Below are positions 27,207 to 35,186 of a stretch of DNA of 64,000 nucleotides, one piece after another; the first letter of the stretch is position 1; each line of letters opens with the position of its first letter. The notes below the pieces were generated by a model. It was not told where the DNA came from and ran no database searches. It worked only from the letters and a program-made list of their open reading frames with translations. This stretch comes from an uncultured Pseudoxanthomonas sp. (GTDB taxonomy: Bacteria > Pseudomonadota > Gammaproteobacteria > Xanthomonadales > Xanthomonadaceae): NCBI GenBank assembly GCA_946479745.1, contig CAMLGZ010000011.1, forward strand, positions 40,173-104,172, read 5' to 3'. Both the position numbers and the translations under genes were made by a program.

Positions 27207-27569
27207 CTACTTCCACCGCCACGTGAAAATCCAGCGCATCGCTTTGAGGCTGTCCTCACTCAATCCAGGGTGCCTTCTCTTCATTTCATGACCGACCCAT
27301 TCGACGGCAGCCGCTAGAGAATGCCTTGACCAATCGGGCTTCAACGCAGCGAGTTCACTCAGTATCAGGCGCACTCTCTTTTCAAGCGCAGGCGCCCGTT
27401 CGCTGCCGAACTCCATTGCGATCCGTGCCGCGTCCTCTTTGGGATAGGGCTCAATGCCATACCCCAAAAACTTGACGATCCCCAGGCTGACGTCGTCCAT
27501 GGACATGAGGTCAATCTTTTGAACACGACGCGGTGCCGCACCAGACCAGGATTTCGGCGTTGAACTCAA
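27207..27569 (-). CDS. Conserved-looking protein coupled to csrA, function unknown
   Basis: The product has up to 120 residues and I do not recognise it. It is mostly helical, with a Trp-rich end ([10 protein letters not shown]). The TTG start overlaps the csrA stop as TTGA and has GAGGGG about 8 bases upstream, so translation is probably coupled to csrA. An internal ATG (27506 or 27500) would give a 97-99-residue form starting just before MDDVSLGIV. No signal peptide or membrane segment is visible. A CsrA partner or antagonist is possible but unsupported beyond the coupling. Confidence 0.55.
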   Translation of the reverse strand: MSSTPKSWSGAAPRRVQKIDLMSMDDVSLGIVKFLGYGIEPYPKEDAARIAMEFGSERAPALEKRVRLILSELAALKPDWSRHSLAAAVEWVGHEMKRRHPGLSEDSLKAMRWIFTWRWK

Positions 27570-27751
27570 GGGCGCTGCCCCTCGGATTCATTGTCCCGGA
27601 TATGGCGATAGATCTCCTCGCGGTGCACGGGCACCTCCCGCGGGGCCGCGATGCCGATCCGCACCTGGCTTCCAACCGTGTTCAAGACCGTCACGGTAAC
27701 GGTGTCGCCGATCATGATTGCGTCACCGACGCGCCGAGTCAGGATCAACAT
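27566..27751 (-). CDS. csrA: CsrA/RsmA-family RNA-binding regulator (paralogue)
   Basis: The product has 61 residues and the whole CsrA fold: [16 protein letters not shown] at the N-terminus, then [19 protein letters not shown]. Arg44 of the RNA-binding VHREEI motif is kept. CsrA dimers bind GGA motifs in mRNA leaders. It differs from the usual housekeeping copy (DAIMIGDTV, no long tail) and sits among accessory genes, so it is probably a second copy. The ribosome site is weak. I chose the internal ATG because the longer upstream frame has no similarity. It overlaps the next gene by four bases. Confidence 0.9.
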   Translation of the reverse strand: MLILTRRVGDAIMIGDTVTVTVLNTVGSQVRIGIAAPREVPVHREEIYRHIRDNESEGQRP

Positions 27752-27880
27752 GGATTTTTCAACCGACAATAAGAATGGAATGGCATTGCGGGTCCAAATG
27801 CGAGTACGTATGGGTCGGCTACCTTCTTCGCTGGATCGAATCGTTGGCCGATATGCTTCCAGCACCTGCCGCGGCAGGAT

Positions 27881-28399
27881 CTATTCCTGCGGCGGCACGC
27901 CCAGATAGCTGCCTGCCGCGGCTACCGTCGACCAGACGTCGGATTCGAGTTTGAACGAGCGGTCGAACAGCGCTTCCGCGGCGGCGCGGTCGTCACGCAT
28001 CAGGTAATAGGAGCCGACTTCGGCCATGCCCTTGCTATCGTCCGGTTCTTCACGCAAGGCGCGTTCGAACAGCGCCTTGGCCTGTTCCCAGTCGCCGGCT
28101 TCGCGGTAGACCCGGGCGATGCGGAACAGATCGCCCGCCTCGGGTTTGTGCGCGAGCACGTCGTCGAAGATCGCCTGCCCCTCGGGCTTGGAACCGCTGA
28201 GGTAATAGATACGACCGATCGCGATCCGCTCCCAACTGCCGCCATCGGCCTGGATCTTGGCCGTTTCCAGCAGGGTGCGAGCGGCCTCCTGCTTGTCCTT
28301 GCCGTGATACTGCGACGGTGCGGTTTTCTGGGCTGCGAAGCAGACCGTGATGCTGGAGACGAACAGGATGCCAATAGCTGTAATGGAACTGAATTTCAT
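27881..28399 (-). CDS. Secreted TPR-repeat protein
   Basis: The product has 172 residues with a signal peptide (ITAIGILFVSSITVCFA, cleavage near residue 23). Three or four degenerate tetratricopeptide repeats follow; the clearest runs from LFRIARVYREAGDWEQAKAL to EEP. The start has a strong AAGGAGG site five bases upstream. Periplasmic TPR proteins usually scaffold other proteins. No partner is apparent; csrA lies 129 bases downstream on the same strand. Confidence 0.75.
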   Translation of the reverse strand: MKFSSITAIGILFVSSITVCFAAQKTAPSQYHGKDKQEAARTLLETAKIQADGGSWERIAIGRIYYLSGSKPEGQAIFDDVLAHKPEAGDLFRIARVYREAGDWEQAKALFERALREEPDDSKGMAEVGSYYLMRDDRAAAEALFDRSFKLESDVWSTVAAAGSYLGVPPQE

Positions 28400-28989
28400 T
28401 TATTCCTCCTTGATGGTGAACGAGACGGAGTCGTCGCGGCTCGAATAGCACTAATGAATCGTCATTCCCGCGAAGGCGGGAATACAGAAAAATTGCTCCT
28501 GCTCCTAGTCCGTTTCTCCATTCTTTTGGCCCCTTTCCTTGTGGCCTGCGCCGTCCAAGCCCGCCTCTTTATACTTTCGCAGCGCCAAGTGCAGGATCGG
28601 AGCGGATAACAACAAGTGAATCGGATCCCGCCGCAACGATGGCTCTTGAAACTCCATCAGTCCCAACTCGCGCCACCCGTTACGCGCGACGTCCGACGGT
28701 GGATTCCCATGGCTAAGCCACAGACGGAGGATTCCCTGATCGTGAGGAAAAACTGTTTGTTGGCCCGCTCGAGGAGCGCCTGGCCCTCAGCAGTGAACAC
28801 CCCAACAATGGTCGTTCGCAACGTCGCATCTTATCGACGCACCCAACTTCCGTTCACACGAAAATACGAACCTTGCGTTCGTGTTTTGCGAACGACCCAA
28901 TATCTCGCAAGACCGCCCTGTATCTATATTCTGATTGCGCCCGAAATGAATCGGGCACCTTTCATAAAAAAAATTACAAACAAAATAGG
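28400..28989. other. Intergenic stretch of 590 bases
   Basis: It holds a dispersed-type hairpin near 28464 and an AT-rich end (28950-28990) that probably carries the promoter of the small peptide gene at 28990. A frame at 28616-28993 is open but lacks a ribosome site and any recognisable domain, so it is not called. Nothing else is visible. Confidence 0.6.
28464..28483. repeat. Dispersed hairpin of the CGCGAAGGCGGG type
   Basis: ATTCCCGC and GCGGGAAT flank the loop GAAG, giving a perfect 8-bp stem. Similar ATTCCCGCGAAGGCGGGAAT hairpins are scattered through many xanthomonad genomes; a related element is at 57771-57869. Confidence 0.6.
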
Positions 28990-29196
28990 ATGATTAATGT
29001 GAGTATTGCCACAACAACAGAACCCCGTAGCGGTCTTCGCACGCTGACGCCGGCTGAGCTGGCGGCCGTCGATGGCAGCGTTGCCACTTGGCCTTTCATC
29101 CGTCAGTGGTGGATCGCCATGGGCATGGACCCCGATGAAGTCGCATTGCGCGATTTCGCTGCCGAGTGCGGTTACGACCTTACGGAAGTGCACTGA
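28990..29196 (+). CDS. Small peptide with a leader-like LTPAELAAVDGS motif
   Basis: The product has 68 residues (65 if the GTG at 28999 is used; AGGATGA lies 6 bases before that codon). The segment LRTLTPAELAAVDGS resembles the double-glycine type leaders of bacteriocins and other exported peptides, where an acidic amphipathic helix ends in GG, GA or GS. The putative mature part, about 38 residues, begins VATWPFIRQWW and has one Cys. A clean terminator follows 35 bases after the stop, so this is a complete small transcription unit. No peptidase-transporter or modifying enzyme is nearby. It could instead be an ordinary small cytoplasmic protein. Confidence 0.55.
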   Translation: MINVSIATTTEPRSGLRTLTPAELAAVDGSVATWPFIRQWWIAMGMDPDEVALRDFAAECGYDLTEVH

Positions 29197-29231
29197 CGCT
29201 CGAGGTCCCTGGGCCCATAGCAAGTTTGAAG

Positions 29232-29255
29232 AAGCCGGAGATAACTCCGGCTTTT
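29232..29255 (+). terminator. Intrinsic terminator after the small peptide gene
   Basis: AAGCCGGAG and CTCCGGCTT form a perfect 9-bp stem around ATAA, followed by a T run (29252-29255) on the plus strand. It closes the 28990-29196 unit. Confidence 0.85.
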
Positions 29256-29414
29256 CCTGGAATCTTTGAAGAAAGGAGACAGAGTTATTGTCTGCAGTGT
29301 CTCTTTTGAAGTTATAGCGGATCATTTTCGAATGATCCAAAAAACAAATCTGCCACGTTTTCTTCTTGCGGGATTCTCGGACCGCGTTTGGGTGGAAACC
29401 TACTCGCAACTCAC

Positions 29415-29446
29415 AAAAAAGATCAGGCCAGCGAACTGGCCTGATC
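29415..29446 (-). terminator. Intrinsic terminator of the Sel1 / Gly-rich operon
   Basis: On the minus strand an 11-bp perfect stem (GATCAGGCCAG with its complement) closes on a four-base loop and is followed by six T (29415-29420). It lies 21 bases past the stop of the glycine-rich protein gene. Confidence 0.92.
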
Positions 29447-29467
29447 CTGGATAGCATAGCTGGGGAA

Positions 29468-29911
29468 TTATTGCTCCTTCTGGCCGGGCACCGGCGTGAC
29501 AGGGCCCACCGTCCCCCAAAGGTCCCCGCATCCGTAAATGCAACCCGGACTTCCCGGATTGGTGTAGAAGATCGTAGCGCCACCGCCACCGCCGCCGCCG
29601 CCACCACTCCCCATCCAGTTGCTGTAATAGTATCCCTCAGCAATCCATTGGCCAGAAAGCTTCACGTAGGTATACAACGCGCATTTGCTCCCGTTGCAAA
29701 GAATCATCTGATTGGGATTTCCACTGGAGTCCACCCAAGAATCTACGCTTTGATTTACGACCGTCAGCACGAAAGTGTAGGTGTCTCCGCTGGCAAGTCC
29801 TGCTCCAACCTGACAACTGGTTCCGCAATAAAATCGGCCCACATATTTTGCGAAAGCCACACCCGAAATAAGCAACGCAACAACTAGCAACACCTTGGCT
29901 TGAAGCTTCAT
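29468..29911 (-). CDS. Small secreted glycine-rich protein, function unknown
   Basis: The product has 147 residues with a signal peptide (VLLVVALLISGVAFA, cleavage near residue 21). The mature part has six Cys, a run of nine Gly near residue 105, and a CIYGCG segment. I recognise no family. I chose the second ATG because GAGGGAG lies about 9 bases before it; the first ATG abuts the site. It is the second gene of a two-gene operon with the Sel1-like protein and is followed by a strong terminator. An exported, disulfide-bonded protein is inferred. Confidence 0.7.
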   Translation of the reverse strand: MKLQAKVLLVVALLISGVAFAKYVGRFYCGTSCQVGAGLASGDTYTFVLTVVNQSVDSWVDSSGNPNQMILCNGSKCALYTYVKLSGQWIAEGYYYSNWMGSGGGGGGGGGATIFYTNPGSPGCIYGCGDLWGTVGPVTPVPGQKEQ

Positions 29912-29935
29912 ACGACACATCTCCCTCTGGTTGAA

Positions 29936-30712
29936 CTACTTCCTGTTTACGAGTGTCTGCGCCAGCTGCTGCGCGTAAATGACCTGTTCCGCAGTGAGGC
30001 CATTTGAATAGCGATTAAGCCATTCTTTTGAAAACCGGGACTGTGTGACCTGACTATTGGCGTAGGCATAAGCGTATGCCTTTACCTTATCTCGATCACT
30101 AAAAAGGCCATTCTTGTAGTTCTCTGCCAGGCGCGCATACGCGTCGGGATGGCCTCGATCCGCAGCCATGGTCAGAAATCTGAGGCTATCTCGCTTGTAT
30201 TGCGCAATCAACGCGGGGTCCAGTGCATTCTTTTCTTCGTTGAAAGCAGAAGCTGCAATTGCAGAAAAATCCAGCTGGGCCTGCAGATTCCCCCGCTCGG
30301 CGGCGAACTTGGCCAAATCGTAGGCGGAATACTTGCTATCGAGCGCGGCGCAATCCAGACCAGCAATGCGCGAGTCCGCGAGTTGCTTAGCCTCAGTTTT
30401 GCTCAGATCCTCTGGAATATTCAGATCAGCGTTCGCCGCATGCATGCAGCGAAGGATGGAGTAAGCGTCGGCGTAGGCCTTCTCGGGCGCCATTGTCGAC
30501 GGCACCTCGGCTCCGCTGCGGCTTGCAGAAACCGCGCCACCATGTGGCTGCATCTCACTGGCGTCGGGTGCAGTCTGACCCGCTGTTTGCCCCTCACCCG
30601 GAGCCTGATCAGGCAGCGGCGATTCCGTAGCGGTTCGATCAAGAAGAAAGTAAGCCGCGCCGGCCACCAAAAGTATCCCGGTGCCCAAGACTATCCACTT
30701 CCTTTGTGTCAT
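29936..30712 (-). CDS. Sel1-like repeat protein with N-terminal membrane anchor
   Basis: The product has 258 residues. A single membrane segment (WIVLGTGILLVAGAAYFLL, residues 6-24) is followed by a Pro/Gly-rich linker to about residue 75 and a helical C-terminal domain. That domain has a Sel1-type motif (ADRGHPDAYARLAENYKNG, about 185-205). It is probably anchored in the inner membrane with the domain in the periplasm. The gene is 24 bases upstream of the Gly-rich secreted protein gene, so they form an operon. Its role is unknown. Confidence 0.72.
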   Translation of the reverse strand: MTQRKWIVLGTGILLVAGAAYFLLDRTATESPLPDQAPGEGQTAGQTAPDASEMQPHGGAVSASRSGAEVPSTMAPEKAYADAYSILRCMHAANADLNIPEDLSKTEAKQLADSRIAGLDCAALDSKYSAYDLAKFAAERGNLQAQLDFSAIAASAFNEEKNALDPALIAQYKRDSLRFLTMAADRGHPDAYARLAENYKNGLFSDRDKVKAYAYAYANSQVTQSRFSKEWLNRYSNGLTAEQVIYAQQLAQTLVNRK

Positions 30713-31036
30713 TTACCTGACCCTCCATCCTTAGAGCGGAACTGACTATTCAAGATTATCCCCACTGAGCTGCGCGTCTGTCATCTCAGATCCCGGAGCT
30801 TGAACTAAACATCTGAACATATCAATACGCAGTTCAGATCGCACTTCCGCGTGGAACGGCGTGGAGGGAAGCGAAGCGCGGCGGGTTTTAGCACCACGCC
30901 GTTCCCTTGCTCATCGAACTTTCCCTGCTCGCGTAGCTGCTCGCTGTAGGCTCTTTGATAAGTCCGGGCTACCACCTTGGCACCGTAAATAATTCACATC
31001 CCGCCCGCTCCCTCGAGCGTCGCGCCCGTCTGGTTT
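30713..31036. other. Intergenic stretch of 324 bases with a coding remnant
   Basis: Apart from the open minus-strand segment at 30805-30993 (listed separately) I see no gene. The part next to 30712 should hold the promoter of the Sel1-like operon. Confidence 0.5.
30805..30993 (-). pseudogene. Unrecognised coding remnant
   Basis: This 62-codon segment is open between two stops. Its first 40 residues read like real protein (VVARTYQRAYSEQLREQGKF, then DEQGNGVVLKPAA), while the rest is Arg-rich and poor. There is no ATG or ribosome site. It may be the tail of a gene whose front was lost during insertion of the flanking accessory DNA. I cannot name the family. Confidence 0.22.
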
Positions 31037-31150
31037 TTATTCGCTGGCGCGATACAGTTTGGGAATCCGTGCGGCTGCAATGGCATTGCGTAGCAAGACC
31101 CCGGACAAAGAAAGCAAAAGCAGAATAATGGGGAAAGATTTATTTTTCAT
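31037..31150 (-). CDS. Possible 37-residue membrane peptide
   Basis: An ATG frame encodes MKNKSFPIILLLLSLSGVLL followed by a short basic tail. It looks like a signal peptide or a single membrane helix. The ribosome site is weak (GG only) and a dispersed repeat lies just upstream. It may be a genuine small membrane protein or the remnant of a secreted protein. Confidence 0.28.
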   Translation of the reverse strand: MKNKSFPIILLLLSLSGVLLRNAIAAARIPKLYRASE

Positions 31151-31162
31151 CCGATTGCCAAC

Positions 31163-31194
31163 CAGGGTCAGAAAATAAATCTGCCCCCTTTTTC
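31163..31194. repeat. Dispersed CAGGGTCAGAAAATAAATC-type repeat
   Basis: This segment contains CAGGGTCAGAAAATAAATC then a C-rich and T-rich end. Sequences of this form recur in xanthomonad and other gammaproteobacterial genomes near Y1-type (RAYT) transposases. No transposase gene is present here. The assignment is from memory of the pattern. Confidence 0.4.
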
Positions 31195-31237
31195 TGCATG
31201 CCCCAGTTACAACGTTCCTGGCACCATGACTCACAGG

Positions 31238-32851
31238 CTAAGGCGCAACAACCTCCCCGTCGGTCGAGGGAGCAAACACCAGGTCCTGGTAGTCGTAGCT
31301 GAAATCGGCAAGCGGTGAAACCGGCTTCATGGTCATCCGTGCGACCTTGCCTTCGGCGTCCAGCGCGAAGGTGACGTAAGCAGGTTCGATCGAACTATCG
31401 TCCCATTCGGAGCGGAAAGTGTCGTACTGCCAATGGCTGAGCGTTCCCGCCATATTCGGAGTCTGTTGGAAGTCGATGCGCAACTTGCCCGAGCGCTCCG
31501 TGATTTCAATGGGCCCATACCAGGCATCGGCATAGCGACCCGCGTAGCCCGATGCTGGTAAAGAAGAACGCGATGCCTTGCGGGCGCTCTTTCCGCTGGC
31601 CTGCAGCGCCGCCAGACCGCCATCGAGACGCTGCTTGTACCAGGTATCGAAGGCCGCCACCCAATCGCGCGGCTCGAAGCCCAGGTAATGGTCCAGAAGC
31701 TCGTAGCCCAACCCGCGCATCACGCCTACATCTTCGGAATTTATCTGAAGCGAAATGCCCAGGTTCCGCTCGGGCACCAGCACGATGAAAGTCAGAACTC
31801 CGAAAACGGCGCCACCGTGCTGCACTACTTTGACGCCGCGGTAATCCTGCACGTTCCAGCCCAGCGCATAGCTGGAGAACTGCGGCGTGATGTCGCTGAT
31901 CGGCGCCGGATAGGTATTGATCGGCACCGGTACCTGCGGTGTCCACATCGCCTGTGCGGAAGCTTCGCTATAAAGGCGCTTGCCGTCGCTGTCGGGCAAT
32001 GCGCCATGCGCCAGCTGTATCTGAAGCCAGTGGGCCAGATCGTTGGCGCTGGATGACAGGCCGCCCGCCGGCGCCCCTACCTGCCCCAACCCTTCGCGCT
32101 CGGGCAGCACCTGCTGTGGACCCAACCCGCGCACGCGCGGATCGAGCCGCGCGTGCGGCTGCGCCCGGTTCGGATTGGCGAAGCGGTCCTTCTCATCGCT
32201 GACCGAGCTGTCCATGCCAGCCGGCTTGAACACGCGCTCGCGCATGAAGCTTTCCCAATCCTGTCCGCTGGTTGCGGCGATCACTTCACCGGCGACGATG
32301 TACAGGATGTTGTCGTACGCATAGTTGCTGCGGAAGCTGGTGGCCGGTTTCAGATTGCGCAGCGCGCGAACGATGTCGGTGCGGCTGCGCGAGCTGCGTG
32401 GAATGAAAAGCAGGTCGCCCGCCCCGAGTCCCAGACCGCTGCGATGGACCAGCAGGTCGCGAACAGTTATCTCGCGCGTCACCCAAGGGTCGTACATGCG
32501 GAAGTCGGGCAAGTGATCTATGACTTTGTCGTCCCAGTGCAGCTTGCCTTCGTCCACCAGGATCGCCAGCGCTGCGGCAGTGAAGGCCTTGCCGGTGGAG
32601 CCGGTGGGGAAGAGAGTGTCGGCATCGACGGCTTCGGTTCCACCCAATCTGCGTACGCCATAACCCTTGGCATGCACGATCTTGCCCTGCTCGACGATAG
32701 CGATCGCCATGCCGGGCACGTCGTGATCGCGGATTACCTTGTCTACGTGCGCGTCGAAGTCCGGTGGCGGTGCGGCCGATGCGGCCGCGGCCATCGAAAG
32801 GCCGGTCGCGATGACCAGGACCCGCAACCATTTCGTAGTGAAGACCATCAT
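31238..32851 (-). CDS. Secreted serine hydrolase (beta-lactamase / DD-peptidase fold)
   Basis: The product has 537 residues with a signal peptide (LSMAAAASAAPPP). The catalytic SxxK is S85-T-G-K88 in FPTGSTGKAF, the second motif is Y179-D-N181, and the third is QHGGAVFG. This is the class C beta-lactamase-related family that includes DD-peptidases, D-aminopeptidases and esterases. A C-terminal beta domain of about 100 residues (from YAGRYADAWYGPIEIT) resembles the accessory domain of D-aminopeptidase-like enzymes. It ends the receptor-dgcN-permease operon, 19 bases after the permease. In that setting cleavage of D-amino-acid peptides is likely but inferred. GGGAG precedes two adjacent ATG codons. 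Confidence 0.88.
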   Translation of the reverse strand: MMVFTTKWLRVLVIATGLSMAAAASAAPPPDFDAHVDKVIRDHDVPGMAIAIVEQGKIVHAKGYGVRRLGGTEAVDADTLFPTGSTGKAFTAAALAILVDEGKLHWDDKVIDHLPDFRMYDPWVTREITVRDLLVHRSGLGLGAGDLLFIPRSSRSRTDIVRALRNLKPATSFRSNYAYDNILYIVAGEVIAATSGQDWESFMRERVFKPAGMDSSVSDEKDRFANPNRAQPHARLDPRVRGLGPQQVLPEREGLGQVGAPAGGLSSSANDLAHWLQIQLAHGALPDSDGKRLYSEASAQAMWTPQVPVPINTYPAPISDITPQFSSYALGWNVQDYRGVKVVQHGGAVFGVLTFIVLVPERNLGISLQINSEDVGVMRGLGYELLDHYLGFEPRDWVAAFDTWYKQRLDGGLAALQASGKSARKASRSSLPASGYAGRYADAWYGPIEITERSGKLRIDFQQTPNMAGTLSHWQYDTFRSEWDDSSIEPAYVTFALDAEGKVARMTMKPVSPLADFSYDYQDLVFAPSTDGEVVAP

Positions 32852-32870
32852 GAACTCCCGGATGCGTTTG

Positions 32871-33986
32871 CTAGCGGAAATCAGGGTCGATGCGCTGCGG
32901 GCGCCGCCATAGCAGCCAGACGCCCCAAGTCATCAACGGCAGCACGTACACCGCCAGAAACAGCCAGGTCAGCGTGCCGTAACCCTTGGCGATCAGGTCG
33001 ACCAGACCGACCGCGCTGGCGGCGTACACGGCGAGCAGCATCGCGCCGACTGCGATCGCCGGACGCAAAGCCTGCGGCATCGGCTTCTGCCGCTCTTCGA
33101 AAGCTTTGGCCACCCGTTCGTTGATCGCATGCAGCAGCGCCACGCCGGTATCCACCAGAGTCAGCAGCACCGCAATCTGGAATGCCCATTCGAACCACGG
33201 CGCACGCAGCTTGCCCAACAGGAAGGCCGAAGGCAGTGCTTCGGCGCCGATCTCGCTGTAGTAGCCCATCATGGCGATGTAGAACACCACGCCCGGCAGC
33301 ATGCCCAGCGGCCCGGCGAGCGCGCCGGCGGCAAGCGCCTCGCGGCGGTTGCCCAGATGGCGGATGCAGAACAGAACCGCGGGAATGGTGGCGACGTTGT
33401 AGCCGGCATAGGTGACCCCGGCGGTGAACCAGCCTTCGGCGACGGGAACCGCCGCGAAGTTGGCTTCGATGCGGTCTCCGAATGCGATCACGCTCCAGAC
33501 CAGGAATACGAAGTAGACCAGGTAGAGGTAGCCCACCGACACGGCGAGGAACTTCTCGATCACGGCGCTGCTGTAGACCAGCATCAGTCCGGTGGCGGCG
33601 ATCATGCCCAGCGAACCGGCCAGCTTCGGCAGGCCGAACAAGCTGTGCGCGATCTCGCCAGCCGCCGCGCCCATCACCGCCAGGATGATGATCATCAGCG
33701 CGAAGTAGCCGATTTCGAACAGAAACCAGCCGCGACCGAGCAGCACCTTGAAGAACGAACGATAGTCGTAGGCCCGCGCGACCCGGGCCAGTTCGAAACT
33801 GACCATCAGCACCAGGCTCCACACCAGCATGCTCACCGCCATGCCCAGCAAGCCACCCCACGGACCCGCCGGCAGAAAGAATTCGACCAGTTCGCGTCCT
33901 GTGGCATAGCCGCCCGCGATCACTGCCGCCTGGAAGACGAATCCCGGCAGCAGATAGCGTTGGAACCACGTGGAGGCCGCAGTCAT
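32871..33986 (-). CDS. Inner-membrane permease (YkvI / amino-acid transporter-like)
   Basis: The product has 371 residues with about ten membrane segments. The N-terminus GFVFQAAVIAGGYATGRELVEFF has the unwound-helix glycine pattern of the LeuT/APC fold. I place it with the YkvI-like branch of that superfamily. It starts with ATGA overlapping the stop of a 22-codon frame that itself overlaps dgcN. Position in the operon suggests import of an amino acid, such as D-glutamate, or of an N-acyl amino acid across the inner membrane. Confidence 0.82.
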   Translation of the reverse strand: MTAASTWFQRYLLPGFVFQAAVIAGGYATGRELVEFFLPAGPWGGLLGMAVSMLVWSLVLMVSFELARVARAYDYRSFFKVLLGRGWFLFEIGYFALMIIILAVMGAAAGEIAHSLFGLPKLAGSLGMIAATGLMLVYSSAVIEKFLAVSVGYLYLVYFVFLVWSVIAFGDRIEANFAAVPVAEGWFTAGVTYAGYNVATIPAVLFCIRHLGNRREALAAGALAGPLGMLPGVVFYIAMMGYYSEIGAEALPSAFLLGKLRAPWFEWAFQIAVLLTLVDTGVALLHAINERVAKAFEERQKPMPQALRPAIAVGAMLLAVYAASAVGLVDLIAKGYGTLTWLFLAVYVLPLMTWGVWLLWRRPQRIDPDFR

Positions 33987-34051
33987 GGCGTGGAAGCTCG
34001 CGCGGCGACATGGCGCGGGGCGATGTAGACGTAGTGGTCTGCGAGCTTCAT
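33983..34051 (-). CDS. 22-codon linking frame between dgcN and permease
   Basis: The frame MKLADHYVYIAPRHVAARAS (plus TP) exactly bridges two genes. Its ATG overlaps the dgcN stop (ATGA) and its stop overlaps the permease start (ATGA). It has no recognisable domain. Passing ribosomes would translate it and reach the permease start, so it may serve only as a coupler. A functional micropeptide is possible. Confidence 0.4.
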   Translation of the reverse strand: MKLADHYVYIAPRHVAARASTP

Positions 34052-35091
34052 GTCAGGCAATCCTCCACCAGTTGGTCGAACGCCGCTCCACCGCGTATCG
34101 GATCGGCGACAGTGCAGCCCAGACGCTTGCTCTCGGCCGCGCACAGACTATGCGCCGCAGCCTCGTCCATGTGCGAGGTGTTGAGACTTACGCCCGCGCA
34201 GCGGATGGCCGGTTGGGTGCGTCGCCCGAGCTGCAGCGCCAGCGCGATGGTCTCCTCGATGCTGGGCAACGCAAACTCGGCGTGGCCCAGCACGCGCTCG
34301 CGTCCGGGCTGGTGGCAGACCACCACGACGTGAGGCTGGCTGCCGTGCAACAGTGCCAGCGAGACGCCCGCATAGGCCGGATGAAACAGCGAGCCCTGCC
34401 CTTCGATCACGTCCCAATGATCGTCGTCGGCATCGGGCGAAAGCATTTCCGCAGCTCCAGCGGCAAAGTCGGAGACCACCGCATCCATCGGAATGCCACC
34501 GCCGGCGATCAGGATGCCGGTTTGCCCGCTGGCGCGGAAATCCGCATCGACGCCGCGTTGCACGAACGCCTTCGCGAGCGCCAGAGCGGTGTATTTTTTT
34601 CCCAGTGCGCAGTCGGTGCCTACCGTCAACAGCCTTTTCCCGCTGCGGGGCCGCCCGGTTGCGATTCGAATCCCCGACGGCGGCTGGCGCACATCGATGA
34701 GCCTGCGCCCCAGCAGCGAGGCTGCATCGCGCAGACGCTCTATTTCTCCCATCCGTACATGCATGCCGCTGATGATGTCCAAACCGGCTTCCATCGCCTG
34801 CAGTAAGGGCCCCACCCAGGTATCTGGAATGACGCCGCCGGCGTTGGCCACGCCGATGACCATCGAGCGTGCGCCCTGCGCCGAGGCTTCGGCGGGCGTC
34901 ATCGAAGGCAGCCCCGTGCTCACCGTAGCTGCATCGCAGCGGAACTCTCCAATGCAGCGCTCCGGCGCCCAGTCGCGCAGCCCGAAAGCGGTCTTCGCGT
35001 AGCCCGGTTCGGTGACGTCGCCCAGGAACAACAAGTGCGGGCCCGGCAATGCCGTCAATGCCTGTGGAGTTGGCAAGCGGGTCTGTAGCAT
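34048..35091 (-). CDS. dgcN: DUF1611 protein, DgcN-type D-glutamate N-acetyltransferase candidate
   Basis: The product has 347 residues and covers the full DUF1611 family. It has an N-terminal Rossmann-like domain (HLLFLGDVTEPGYAKTA) and a C-terminal P-loop-like domain (VGTDCALGKKYTALALA, about residue 160). In marine Pseudoalteromonas, a DUF1611 protein (DgcN) N-acetylates D-glutamate and the enolase-type DgcA then racemises the product. A DgcA-type gene lies 6 kb away under the same operator, supporting this reading. A GTG five codons upstream is an alternative start. The gene follows the TonB receptor by 95 bases. Confidence 0.8.
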   Translation of the reverse strand: MLQTRLPTPQALTALPGPHLLFLGDVTEPGYAKTAFGLRDWAPERCIGEFRCDAATVSTGLPSMTPAEASAQGARSMVIGVANAGGVIPDTWVGPLLQAMEAGLDIISGMHVRMGEIERLRDAASLLGRRLIDVRQPPSGIRIATGRPRSGKRLLTVGTDCALGKKYTALALAKAFVQRGVDADFRASGQTGILIAGGGIPMDAVVSDFAAGAAEMLSPDADDDHWDVIEGQGSLFHPAYAGVSLALLHGSQPHVVVVCHQPGRERVLGHAEFALPSIEETIALALQLGRRTQPAIRCAGVSLNTSHMDEAAAHSLCAAESKRLGCTVADPIRGGAAFDQLVEDCLT

Positions 35092-35186
35092 GCTGCGTTC
35101 TTTCACCTGGCGTGTAGAGGGGCATCCGCCGCCCTTGCGCGGCGGCGGATGCGAAGGAGATTGCGCTACGACATGCGCTGCCGCAG

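Noticed and set aside
28616..28993. Plus-strand frame of 125 codons
   Set aside because: It has no ribosome site and low-complexity basic composition, and it ends inside the start of the small peptide gene.
29266..29454. Plus-strand frame of 62 codons starting at TTG
   Set aside because: It begins right after one terminator and runs through another. It has no ribosome site or domain.
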